The notes beneath the pieces were generated by a model. The model had not been told where the DNA came from. It searched no databases and saw only the letters and a program-made list of their open reading frames with translations. From a virus: a stretch of 31,957 nucleotides of DNA. Made by a program: the position numbers and the translations under genes. Below are positions 24,825 to 31,957 of this stretch, one piece after another. The DNA lies in IMG/VR virus record IMGVR_UViG_3300047510_001116, positions 1 to 31,957 of that record. One strand, given 5' to 3'. The first letter of the stretch is position 1; the number at the start of each line of letters is the position of its first letter.

Positions 24825-27008
24825 CTATTTATTTTTATAGGCTTTCCACGCGGTTGCGTATGCAATTCCCTTTTCATTCTTAGTCAAACCATCTTTGGAA
24901 TAACCCTTCTTGATGTGCTTGACCATTCTCTCATACTTATCACCAGGAGGTGACTTCTCTTCAATGTTCTCAACTTCTTCATTTGCTTTCTTCATCTTAG
25001 GAGCACTTGCTGGGTGGGTGTCCTTATAGAAAGTTGGTGAACGTCTTGCCTTATCAGCATTCTGCTTCTCTCTCTTTGCCTTTTCAGATGCATGGAACAT
25101 CTTACTATAGCGAGAAGTTTCTTTCTTCTCGGAGTCACTTACATTTGGAACAGCATCTTTGCTTGGGGGTCTACCATAGACAGAACCCTTTCTTGCCTTT
25201 TCCATTTGCTTTTTAACTCTGTCCATGGGGAAAGATTGTTTTGCCTCATCTAGTTCAACTTCTTCCTTGTATCCCTTTGCTTTAGGAACTCCCTTTGAAG
25301 GAACACAGTTAGGAACTTCACGACCACCTTTCTTCTTCATACCAACTTGAGTATAACCCTTCCAGCATGGATCATCCTTCTCTTCAACATACTCAACCTC
25401 TTCTGCTTGCTTTTTGTTTTTTGCAATCATCTTGAAGTCGGAAAGACTCTTTCCTTTCTTCGTTGGTTTTGGTTGAGCGTTTACAATCTGATTGCTGAAG
25501 TCTGGACCTTGAGTTGAAAGATCAACTTCATGAAGGTTCTCTTCAACATGCATATCAGCAGGTTTCTTCTGAGTGGTTGCCTTCTGTTGAAGTGCAACCT
25601 TCTGTTTGTTCAGAGCAAGTTGTCTTCTCTGAATCTGTTGACCCTGTTGAGATTGTTGTGCAGTTTGAGCGGATTGTGGTTGTGCAGTTTGGGTGGTTGG
25701 TTGTTGTGGCATTGGCTTCTTCTTAGCAACCATTTGTGGTTGCATTGGAGCCTGTTCATTCATACTACCAACACCCTTGACCTTTGGGTTGATTACAACA
25801 CCATCCTTCTTTTTCCCAACGAGTTTAATTTGATTTTCTGCCTCGTTCATGAAATAATCAAAATCCTCATCCGAGATATTCTCAAAGATCTCTAGAACTT
25901 CATCCTCATTAAATGCAATTTCATTCTCAATGAAATAGTCCTTGAGAATATGGAACTGTTCTAGCATCTCCATATCAATCTCAAACTCTTCCCTGTTGTA
26001 CTGTTTCTTCTCAGCAGGAGTTAGAGCAGCTCTTTGAGCACCTCTTGCAGCCTGTTTTGCTTTTACTGCAGGATCATTAGACTTGTGTGCATAACCATGT
26101 AGTCCTGGTGAAGAAGAAGCAGTCTTACGGAAGTCTCCTCTTTGCTTTCTAGCGTAGTTAGATCTTTGCGCTTCTTTGTTCTTATCACCATATGTTGATT
26201 TCTTTTCAAGTGCAGATGCTCTATCTGCTGCTTCACCACCACCAGCAGGCTTACGTAGTTTGGTTTCATCATAACCACGTTTTGCCATTGCAGTTGCTTC
26301 GTCTAGTTCAACTTCTTCCTTGCGGGTTGACATTGCCTTAGCAATTGCAGCACGACGATTCTTGATGTACTTATCGTTCTTGTCGTTCTTCTTACCGTCG
26401 TTATCTACGTCTGCATCTTCCTTACCAACTGGATCAAGTGCTTCATTCTTTGACTTCATCAAAGCACCTTTACCATACTGCTTCTCAATAGATGCTCTAA
26501 CCATATCTAGAGCTTTCTGTCTAGTCTCAGCAGCTTTTTTAGGATCATGTGGTTTTGTAGAACCAGATGATTTTGAAGGATATCTATTGTTACCATCTAC
26601 GCCGCCTCTTTCCATGCGACGATCCTTCATTCTATCATAATCCTCTTCTGGAAGAAGTTCAACTTCTTCTTTTCTCATTTCTTTTTCTTGTTCGTTTCTC
26701 TTAGAAACTTTCTCTTTGATCTTTGCCTTGAGTTCTGGTTTTGAAGCAACGTTATAGATTGCAAGTGTTGGAGCACTGTAGGTCTTTCCGTTGAACTCTA
26801 CTTTAGTGCCCATGTAGGACATTGCAGCTTCACTGATAAGATCCATTGCATATGCAAGTGAATCACCAGCAAGATGTTCTTTAAGATGAGCTTCTACTAG
26901 TTCCTCATCGTTGTCAAACATCACAAGTGCCTTTTCTACAAGACCTTGTGCCTTCATCAATTTAGATGGATCAACGTGAAGATATGCTGCGAGTTTAGAT
27001 AGTTCCAT
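24825..27008 (-). CDS. Large disordered, motif-repeat protein, probably head-associated
   Basis: A 727-residue protein. Residues 1-110 are a folded helical domain (MELSKLAAYLHVDPSKLMKA; ISEAAMSYMGTKVEFNGKTY). The rest is mostly disordered: Lys/Glu/Asp-rich, with a Gln/Thr/Pro tract (residues about 410-460). A short acidic motif recurs (KEEVELLPEE, KEEVELDEATAM, KEEVELDEAKQS, AEEVEYVEEK, NEEVENIEEK). Two sites read L-D-E-A, matching the T4 prohead protease gp21 rule (I/L-x-E, cut after Glu). The C-terminal modules DPCWKGYTQVGMKKKG and GDKYERMVKHIKKGYSKDGL recur in cyanophage structural proteins, from memory. I infer a head protein processed during maturation. The start lies 14 bases inside the end of the upstream gene. 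Confidence 0.75.
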   Translation of the reverse strand: MELSKLAAYLHVDPSKLMKAQGLVEKALVMFDNDEELVEAHLKEHLAGDSLAYAMDLISEAAMSYMGTKVEFNGKTYSAPTLAIYNVASKPELKAKIKEKVSKRNEQEKEMRKEEVELLPEEDYDRMKDRRMERGGVDGNNRYPSKSSGSTKPHDPKKAAETRQKALDMVRASIEKQYGKGALMKSKNEALDPVGKEDADVDNDGKKNDKNDKYIKNRRAAIAKAMSTRKEEVELDEATAMAKRGYDETKLRKPAGGGEAADRASALEKKSTYGDKNKEAQRSNYARKQRGDFRKTASSSPGLHGYAHKSNDPAVKAKQAARGAQRAALTPAEKKQYNREEFEIDMEMLEQFHILKDYFIENEIAFNEDEVLEIFENISDEDFDYFMNEAENQIKLVGKKKDGVVINPKVKGVGSMNEQAPMQPQMVAKKKPMPQQPTTQTAQPQSAQTAQQSQQGQQIQRRQLALNKQKVALQQKATTQKKPADMHVEENLHEVDLSTQGPDFSNQIVNAQPKPTKKGKSLSDFKMIAKNKKQAEEVEYVEEKDDPCWKGYTQVGMKKKGGREVPNCVPSKGVPKAKGYKEEVELDEAKQSFPMDRVKKQMEKARKGSVYGRPPSKDAVPNVSDSEKKETSRYSKMFHASEKAKREKQNADKARRSPTFYKDTHPASAPKMKKANEEVENIEEKSPPGDKYERMVKHIKKGYSKDGLTKNEKGIAYATAWKAYKNK
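24826..24833 (-). promoter_or_regulatory. Possible late promoter (variant)
   Basis: AATAAATA on the minus strand, one mismatch to TATAAATA, 41 bases before the 57-residue gene. It overlaps the stop region of the 727-residue gene. Confidence 0.45.
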
Positions 27009-28257
27009 TCTTAGATTTCTTTTTACTACTATTTAGTGTTGAGGGAGTTTTGTGTGCATAAGAAACTACTGGTTGACCAGGAGTTAATTTTTGGACTGCT
27101 GCACGATAAACATCAGTTCCAATTTCCCAGATAACTTTCTCGGTTATGTTATCTAACCATGTTCTAAATGTTCTTCCCTCTTCATCCACAAGAATTACAT
27201 AATTTGATCCACGGAAAATAATTTTTCCAACCACACCAGTGCTCAAACTCTCAACAATATCTCCAAGATTAAAAATGTTTTCTTGGAAATACTCTTCCCT
27301 CAAAGATTGTTGATCTAGTTTTGGAGCAATCTGATAAAGATCTTCCTCAAGGTTCATAGAACGACGAACCTGCATGTAGATGGATTTAGCATCTGCAGAT
27401 TTAACATCCTTGGGGAGTCCCTTCTTAAACGAATCATAATCATTATCTTGAGCTGCCTTTCTCATCTTAGATGCAGACATACCTTCTACATCTTCCGAGT
27501 CAGGATCTCTTTCACCTGCACTTACTACATCTAGTTTACCAAAGTTATATGTCTTGCCATTATATTTACCAGTGATATTGGTAAACTCTTTGACACGATC
27601 ATCACCAACTACAATCTTAACATTATCATAACCTTGTGCATGAAGTCCTTTCAGAACATCAAAGATGTTTCTACCACCAGAGGGATCACTAACGATATTT
27701 CCAGCATGGTGCGGGAACATCGTTTGCATAACATTAGTCTTTGTTTGGAAGTCCAAAGGATTTTTCTTTGGATCTTGAGACTGACTTGGATAGATCATGT
27801 AATCAGATCCATCCTTATATGCCTCATCCGCAACTCTATCAATCAGTTTTAAGTGACCGATATGTGGTGGATTGAATCTGCCGAAAGTAATTACTACAGA
27901 TCCACCTCCCTCATTGCGAGGAACCATTGGTTCTTCTTCACCATCTTTCTTTTGATCTTTTGGTTTTTCTTCCTTAGGTGGCTCTTGTTGTACCTGTTGC
28001 TGTTGACCAGGAGTTTGACCACCTGCTGGCATCTGTCCCTGAGGCATTGGAGGGGTAGTTAAGGGTGATCCAGATTGTAACTTTTGTTTTTCCTCTGGAG
28101 TCAAAGGAACTAGACGGGCACCACCCTCTGCTTTGGCAACAATGTTACCTTTAGCATCTGCGTAGTATCCTTTTCCCGTATGAATTAAACCTTTCTTTTC
28201 CGCTTCCAATCCTGCCTTAGTTCTAGCTTCACACAAAAAGTCGTTAAAAGATTTCAT
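26995..28257 (-). CDS. HxGH nucleotidyltransferase-like protein with capsid-targeting-like N-terminus
   Basis: A 420-residue protein. Residues 1-10, MKSFNDFLCE followed by ARTKAGLEAE, closely resemble the T4 internal-protein capsid-targeting peptide (IPIII: MKTYQEFIAE, cut by gp21 after Glu10), and L-C-E fits the gp21 rule. Residues 25-55 are a small beta module (GYYADAKGNIVAKAEGGARL), then a Pro/Gln-rich linker (60-115). The catalytic domain follows: VVITFGRFNPPHIGHLKLID (HIGH motif, His132/His135) with EGMSASKMRKAA as the matching C-terminal signature of cytidylyltransferase/NMN-adenylyltransferase enzymes. Residues 300-420 form a beta-rich tail. Likely reaction: nucleotidyl transfer, perhaps NAD synthesis. 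Packaging in the head is inference. Confidence 0.85.
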   Translation of the reverse strand: MKSFNDFLCEARTKAGLEAEKKGLIHTGKGYYADAKGNIVAKAEGGARLVPLTPEEKQKLQSGSPLTTPPMPQGQMPAGGQTPGQQQQVQQEPPKEEKPKDQKKDGEEEPMVPRNEGGGSVVITFGRFNPPHIGHLKLIDRVADEAYKDGSDYMIYPSQSQDPKKNPLDFQTKTNVMQTMFPHHAGNIVSDPSGGRNIFDVLKGLHAQGYDNVKIVVGDDRVKEFTNITGKYNGKTYNFGKLDVVSAGERDPDSEDVEGMSASKMRKAAQDNDYDSFKKGLPKDVKSADAKSIYMQVRRSMNLEEDLYQIAPKLDQQSLREEYFQENIFNLGDIVESLSTGVVGKIIFRGSNYVILVDEEGRTFRTWLDNITEKVIWEIGTDVYRAAVQKLTPGQPVVSYAHKTPSTLNSSKKKSKNGTI

Positions 28258-28281
28258 TAAAATAAGGTAAGGACTATATTC

Positions 28282-28289
28282 TATTTATT
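28282..28289 (-). promoter_or_regulatory. Possible late promoter (variant)
   Basis: AATAAATA on the minus strand, 24 bases before the start of the HxGH protein, overlapping the stop codon of the KxDG protein. Confidence 0.45.
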
Positions 28290-29481
28290 TGTCCCACTCT
28301 TTATCTACGGTAAAATTCGCAACAGAAAACTCAAGTCTGTCAACAAGTTTCATTGCACGACCAGATTTAATTGCAACGAATCCTTCTGGTGCGGTAACAC
28401 GATATCCATTTCCGTCTTTGAGGAAAGTACCGATGTCCTTAACCTTTTCTAGTTGACGAATCACCATCAGTTTTGCTTCTGTGAGATTCTTGTATGCAGC
28501 GACAGTCATGTAGATAGAACGTTCATTGGTAGAGATAAACTTCATACCATCCTGTTTTACTTTCTCCCACTTGGATTTTGCAGCAGGAGTCTTCTTAGTA
28601 TTGATCTCTTTGTCAATCAATGCAGAGTAATACTTTGCAAAGTCAGTGACAACTTTCTTCACAGGAGGAATTGCAGACCCACCACGAATGTATGTATTGA
28701 AGAACTGTTTGAAGATTGCATTGAATGCATAACGATCAGATCCTTTCATCACATCAAGGAACTTAGATGCTTGTCTGAGAGAACCATCTGCACGATTCAC
28801 TGCTGCATTGAACTTTACTAGTTCTTGAGGAGTAAAGTTTGCAACACCACTTGCGTCACTGAAGTCGGAAGAGAAAACAGCAATATCTTTATTTCCTTGG
28901 TATGGAGATACATCCACACCAAACCCAGCAGACATTTCCGCCAAGGATGCACCAGAATAAGAAGTATGGAAAACAATGCCAATCTTAGCACTGTTGACAC
29001 GTTGACCCAAATCCGTATCAAGAGGGATAGCATAGGTAATAGTGTTTGGTGTAAAAGTTACGCAACGTTTGCCTCCAATAGTAGTTACCTTCTTTGTATC
29101 TTTCGTGAAGAGAAGATCTCCTTGGATAACTCCTTTGATGTTAAGTTGCGAAAGATATTTAAGACACTCTTTCAGAATATGATTAAGTCCACTGGTTGGA
29201 TACATTTGATCAATACCATATTCACTGACACAAACTTTAGGTTGTGTTTTAGCAAACACAGATTTGTTTCCAACAAAAAATACTTGGGTAATTGGATCAA
29301 TGCCACAAATGATAGCAGGCGCACCGTCCCACTTAGTTGTGACTTTAACAGATTTGTTCTTGTCTCCCTGAGAGAGCATTCCTCCCAGTGACTTTAAGAA
29401 AGCAATAGCAGATCTCCCCCCCTCGCTTCCGAGATTGAGGATATCGTCTTCAAGGTGCTCTAGGTGTGTGTTCTTTGCCAT
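28285..29481 (-). CDS. KxDG nucleotidyltransferase/ligase-like protein
   Basis: A 398-residue protein beginning MAKNTHLEHLEDDILNLGSE. VKVTTKWDGAPAIICGIDP contains K50-W-D-G, which looks like motif I (KxDG, covalent adenylation lysine) of DNA/RNA ligases and capping enzymes. VFFVGNKSVFAKT and GVIQGDLLFTKDT could be motifs III/IIIa. Near the end FVAIKSGRAMKLVDRLEFS could supply motif V. Large soluble helical segments lie between. I recall this family in cyanophages as an uncharacterised DUF. Whether it ligates RNA or DNA, or is a degenerate relative in the virion, cannot be told. It lies directly upstream of the HxGH nucleotidyltransferase. Confidence 0.7.
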   Translation of the reverse strand: MAKNTHLEHLEDDILNLGSEGGRSAIAFLKSLGGMLSQGDKNKSVKVTTKWDGAPAIICGIDPITQVFFVGNKSVFAKTQPKVCVSEYGIDQMYPTSGLNHILKECLKYLSQLNIKGVIQGDLLFTKDTKKVTTIGGKRCVTFTPNTITYAIPLDTDLGQRVNSAKIGIVFHTSYSGASLAEMSAGFGVDVSPYQGNKDIAVFSSDFSDASGVANFTPQELVKFNAAVNRADGSLRQASKFLDVMKGSDRYAFNAIFKQFFNTYIRGGSAIPPVKKVVTDFAKYYSALIDKEINTKKTPAAKSKWEKVKQDGMKFISTNERSIYMTVAAYKNLTEAKLMVIRQLEKVKDIGTFLKDGNGYRVTAPEGFVAIKSGRAMKLVDRLEFSVANFTVDKEWDK

Positions 29482-29495
29482 GACTGTATTCTACC

Positions 29496-31019
29496 TCATT
29501 CTACCTTGGCATAGACGGCTGATAGGTCACTTTGCGAAGCGGCATAGTAGTACCAAGAGCGCACCAGCTGATCTCTCTGAGCTGGAGTTAATCCGTCTAT
29601 AATTTTGGCAAGTTTCATGTTTATATATTTTGAATATCTCCATGAATGTCCTTTCTCAGATTTGGTATCATTTGGATCTGGAACACCTCTTGATATATTA
29701 ACTTTAGTTTGAGGATCATCAACAAAGTCATTCAAAAAATTTGGATGCTTAGGTTTTAACTCTTTACAGATGTTGAATATATCATCAGTAACCTCTGTAC
29801 GATTAGAAGCTGATGCTCTAGTAGGATGCGTCTTAGTTTTAATTGATGCGTTTCCACTTTTTACACCAAGACTTTTTCCTGGAAAAAGTTTTTCAATATA
29901 CCCATCCACAATACCACCACCAATTTTTCCCTGAGCAGCAGACAATCCTTTAATTTCTCCCTGCCACGAAAGATCGGATCCAGTATTTCTAAATTGAATT
30001 CTATCTTCTTTAGCTGTACCCCACTTAACATATACGTCAATTGATTTGAATGTTCCCTCAAGTCCTCTAAAACTTACCTGACTAACATCCTTGGGAATAT
30101 TTTTGTGATTCTTAACAGACCAACGACCATCTCCACTTTCAATCTTTTTCAAAGAAATTCCAATTAAATCTCCAGAATCAAAATATTCTTGCATCTTTTG
30201 ATTTAGAACTTCCAGAGAAGGAGATGCTGTTAGTTGAGAAAGACCTGAAGTTATAAACTCATTACTAATAATGTAAATATCTGCTGGACTCCACTTATTA
30301 AGATCTGAGAAATTTTTACCACCTGGATATATCTTATCACACCTCTTAAAGGTATTTTCAATTTGTTTTACTACATTACTTCCTCTATGGAAAGTATATG
30401 TTTTAGAAGAACTAATCTCTCTAATTTTTTTATAAATTAAATTTGCACCTTTTATATGAGATTCAATCCACTTTGGATTTACAGTCAACAAAACTTCAAT
30501 ATCATTTGACCACAATGAAGTTGGATTTAAATCGCAGTTTGCAGAATATACTGTTTGCAAATCATCAAAACTCCAGTTATTTGCGGTAAGATCTTGAGTT
30601 CTACTCCACCTCAAAGCACAGAATAAAGCTTGTGCAGATTCATTCTTTGCAGTTTCAATTGCACCAGCACCAGATCCACCAGCTGTTGGTTTAATTTCCA
30701 ATCGTATCTTATCGCCAGCAGCTGCATCAGATGGATTTAGTGGGACATCTATTACATAATCATCTCGTATGAAAGGTATATTGTTTTTTTCTAATTCGGC
30801 AGCAACTTGATTAGTTGCCAAATCACGATTGGATTTTTTAACCAATACCTTCATGTAAAATTTTATCTTTGCCCTATCTGTGCCAACATTCACCTTATCA
30901 ATATTGTAACAGGCAAAGTTATCTCCACCCAAAGAATTCATTACTGCTAGAACTTTTGTTTTTAAAACTCCAGACAGCATTGGTGCAGAAGTTGACTTCT
31001 TCGTTCCGCGTTTAGCCAT
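29496..31019 (-). CDS. 507-residue phage protein, function unknown
   Basis: Start chosen at MAKRGTKKSTSAPMLSGVLK (31019); the longer frame uses a TTG and crosses a terminator hairpin. Residues 20-130 include DRAKIKFYMKVLVKKSNRDL and DKIRLEIKPTAGGSGAGAIE, where I-R-L-E-I-K-P followed by a Gly-rich loop looks like a nuclease-type ExK strand. Then NESAQALFCALRWSR. A later segment (SPADIYIISNEFITSGLSQL; IGISLKKIESGDGRWSVKN) is reminiscent of PD-(D/E)XK or restriction-endonuclease-like proteins that recognise D-I-Y and S-L-K. The C-terminal 150 residues are helical. Similar large proteins accompany the KxDG gene in other phages, as far as I recall. The nuclease idea is tentative. Confidence 0.7.
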   Translation of the reverse strand: MAKRGTKKSTSAPMLSGVLKTKVLAVMNSLGGDNFACYNIDKVNVGTDRAKIKFYMKVLVKKSNRDLATNQVAAELEKNNIPFIRDDYVIDVPLNPSDAAAGDKIRLEIKPTAGGSGAGAIETAKNESAQALFCALRWSRTQDLTANNWSFDDLQTVYSANCDLNPTSLWSNDIEVLLTVNPKWIESHIKGANLIYKKIREISSSKTYTFHRGSNVVKQIENTFKRCDKIYPGGKNFSDLNKWSPADIYIISNEFITSGLSQLTASPSLEVLNQKMQEYFDSGDLIGISLKKIESGDGRWSVKNHKNIPKDVSQVSFRGLEGTFKSIDVYVKWGTAKEDRIQFRNTGSDLSWQGEIKGLSAAQGKIGGGIVDGYIEKLFPGKSLGVKSGNASIKTKTHPTRASASNRTEVTDDIFNICKELKPKHPNFLNDFVDDPQTKVNISRGVPDPNDTKSEKGHSWRYSKYINMKLAKIIDGLTPAQRDQLVRSWYYYAASQSDLSAVYAKVE

Positions 31020-31020
31020 T

Positions 31021-31053
31021 AAAAAAGAGGGGGTTAATTCCCCTCTATTTATT
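31021..31053 (-). terminator. Terminator overlapped by a variant late promoter
   Basis: Minus strand: stem AGAGGGG / CCCCTCT (31046-31040 with 31032-31026), then six T, ending right before ATG at 31019. AATAAATA (31053-31046) abuts the stem, so a late transcript would begin with the hairpin, as at 14544-14575. No free Shine-Dalgarno sequence lies between hairpin and ATG. Confidence 0.65.
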
Positions 31054-31164
31054 TCTCTTAAAGACTTTTGGGTGGAGAGAGAATCCAATTAGAGTCTCTC
31101 TCATTGCTTCTCGGATACCTTTATCAGATATCTCCTTCTTTTCTATTCTCTGAGTAGTATACAT
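31045..31164 (-). CDS. Possible 39-residue protein
   Basis: A frame starting inside the 3' end of mazG: MYTTQRIEKKEISDKGIREA, then MRETLIGFSLHPKVFKRNK. The second half lies outside mazG and reads like a helical, basic small protein. Its stop falls in the late-promoter element. GAAGGAGATAT in mazG could serve a shorter product starting at the inner Met (31104). Evidence is limited to composition and position. Confidence 0.35.
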   Translation of the reverse strand: MYTTQRIEKKEISDKGIREAMRETLIGFSLHPKVFKRNK

Positions 31165-31561
31165 CAAATGTACCTTCTGGATACCTTGATGTAAGTTTTT
31201 GAACGTTTCTTTCAAGAATCTCATTGAAGTCAACTCCAAGTGCAATACAACCTTGTGCGATATACCACATCACATCTCCAAGTTCAACAATCATGTGTTC
31301 ACGATTTGCTTCATTGTAAGGTTTACCTTGGAAAGAAATCTTCTTGACGATCTCAGCAAACTCACCACCTTCAGCACAAATACCAATTGCAGCAGTCAGA
31401 AGTCGGTTTAAATCAACACCAACCCCGTTGATGTTGTCTTCAGGCAACTTACGTTCAAGTTCATTTACCCGATCAATGAATGCTTCGGGATTACTAGAAG
31501 AAATACTAGTAACGTTATTTACAAAGTCAATGTATTTATGTTGATCAATTTGTTGCGTCAT
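31124..31561 (-). CDS. mazG: MazG-type nucleoside triphosphate pyrophosphohydrolase
   Basis: A 145-residue all-helical MazG protein. The metal-binding signature is present: GICAEGGEFAEIVKKISFQG (ExxE pair) and HMIVELGDVMWYIAQGCIAL (ExxD pair), with NVQKLTSRYPEGTFD following, as in MazG/dUTPase-like enzymes. These cleave (d)NTPs to monophosphate and pyrophosphate. Cyanophage MazG has been discussed as acting on alarmones such as ppGpp, or on dGTP/dCTP during host genome recycling; the sequence does not decide. Start overlaps the gp41 stop (ATGA), so it belongs to the replication operon. Confidence 0.95.
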   Translation of the reverse strand: MTQQIDQHKYIDFVNNVTSISSSNPEAFIDRVNELERKLPEDNINGVGVDLNRLLTAAIGICAEGGEFAEIVKKISFQGKPYNEANREHMIVELGDVMWYIAQGCIALGVDFNEILERNVQKLTSRYPEGTFDVYYSENRKEGDI

Positions 31562-31957
31562 ACTTTGAAACCATCAAAATTTCGGAATTTTTTATCAAGG
31601 ACAGAAGCGTAATCTTCTTCCTCTTCTCGTCCAGAGTCAACAATGTTCGTCTGAGCACTGTCCTCTAGATTATACAACTTCATCTTAGCTCTGTCAATAC
31701 CGATCACAAAACGTTTGTTCATGGTCGGATCGTTGTATCGGTTCTTGAGTTGTTTAACCATGATTTGGTTAAGTTCTTCAAGTTCCTCAGTGGAGATGAG
31801 AGCAAACATGAAGTCAGCAGTAGCAGGAAGACCAAAGGACTCACTGGTATCAGTGAGATCAACATCAGAAGAACTATAACCTGTGCGAGTAGTTTGTGTA
31901 GCAGATACGATGGGGACATTATGTTCTACAGCAAGTCCCCTAAGTTCTTCTGCAATG
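31558..31957 (-). CDS. 41: Replicative DNA helicase (T4 gp41-like), C-terminal part
   Basis: The frame runs in from the right window edge with 132 codons visible. IAEELRGLAVEHNVPIVSAT and QTTRTGYSSSDVDLTDTSES are the RecA-core strand and the sensor/loop region of DnaB-family helicases (the Q in SATQ is conserved). FGLPATADFMFALISTEELE and MVKQLKNRYNDPTMNKRFVI with GIDRAKMKLY form the C-terminal core. It unwinds the fork and works with the gp61 primase encoded at 21311-22288. The N-terminal two thirds lie outside the window. Confidence 0.92.
   Translation of the reverse strand, partial: IAEELRGLAVEHNVPIVSATQTTRTGYSSSDVDLTDTSESFGLPATADFMFALISTEELEELNQIMVKQLKNRYNDPTMNKRFVIGIDRAKMKLYNLEDSAQTNIVDSGREEEEDYASVLDKKFRNFDGFKV

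Noticed and set aside
1-31957. CRISPR array, insertion sequence, integrase or attachment site
   Set aside because: No spaced repeat array, transposase or integrase motifs were seen; the 21-bp repeats are directly tandem without spacers.

Overview
The window is a segment of a T4-like cyanophage (cyanomyovirus), most likely one infecting marine Synechococcus or Prochlorococcus. The evidence is T4-type replication genes (gp41 helicase, gp61 primase, class I ribonucleotide reductase) beside photosynthesis genes of host origin (psbA, psbD, two hli genes), other auxiliary genes common in cyanophages (speD, glutaredoxin, mazG, peroxiredoxin), a cluster of 12 tRNA genes, and T4 late promoters (TATAAATA). 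Genes are packed tightly: many neighbours share ATGA, TAATG or GTGA start/stop overlaps, and at least eleven supported genes encode fewer than 60 residues.

Layout. 1-1946 (minus): small proteins, glutaredoxin and S-adenosylmethionine decarboxylase. 1966-4789: divergent late promoters, then a plus-strand late operon encoding a coiled-coil virion-like protein, a collagen-like protein with cysteine clusters, a papain-like cysteine peptidase and two extremely tyrosine-rich small proteins. 4827-9490 (minus): three hypothetical proteins, then the photosynthesis block psbD, psbA, peroxiredoxin, a small protein, hli, a 28-residue membrane peptide and hli. 9576-10457: secreted SLH/porin-like outer-membrane protein. 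10517-15405: tRNA cluster (Leu, Thr, Met, Ile, Pro, Val, Asn, Gly, Arg, Tyr, Ala, Ser, all minus) interleaved with a glycosyltransferase-like gene, an HNH nuclease, a Phd/YefM-like protein, a zinc-ribbon protein overlapping another gene out of frame, an RlpA-like secreted protein, and gaps rich in RNA structure. 15492-15979: two plus-strand genes. 15965-17476 (minus): a C39-like peptidase followed by a GH24 lysozyme that has no start codon, and a nuclease-like protein. 17697-22288: small protein, nrdB, nrdA, primase. 22299-31019: conserved phage proteins, an Ig-like protein, a 727-residue disordered protein, a nucleotidyltransferase with a capsid-targeting-like N-terminus, a KxDG ligase-like protein and a 507-residue unknown. 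31045-31957: mazG and the C-terminus of gp41.

How they work together. D1, D2, the Hli proteins and peroxiredoxin would keep photosystem II working and protected during infection. NrdA/B, glutaredoxin and primase/helicase turn that energy into phage DNA. The tRNAs mostly read A-ending codons. Regulation is readable: at least eight minus-strand sigma70-type promoters with 17-18 bp spacing and about nine T4-type late promoters, several of them fused to terminators or to hairpins at the predicted mRNA 5' end.

The most striking observations are (1) an A_AAA_AAG heptamer abutting the stop codon of the C39-like peptidase and followed by a possible pseudoknot; a -1 shift there would fuse it to the otherwise start-less GH24 lysozyme; (2) a T4 internal-protein-like capsid-targeting peptide on an HxGH nucleotidyltransferase; (3) the collagen-like, papain-like and Tyr-rich late operon; and (4) possible pseudoknotted RNAs in gaps of the tRNA cluster.
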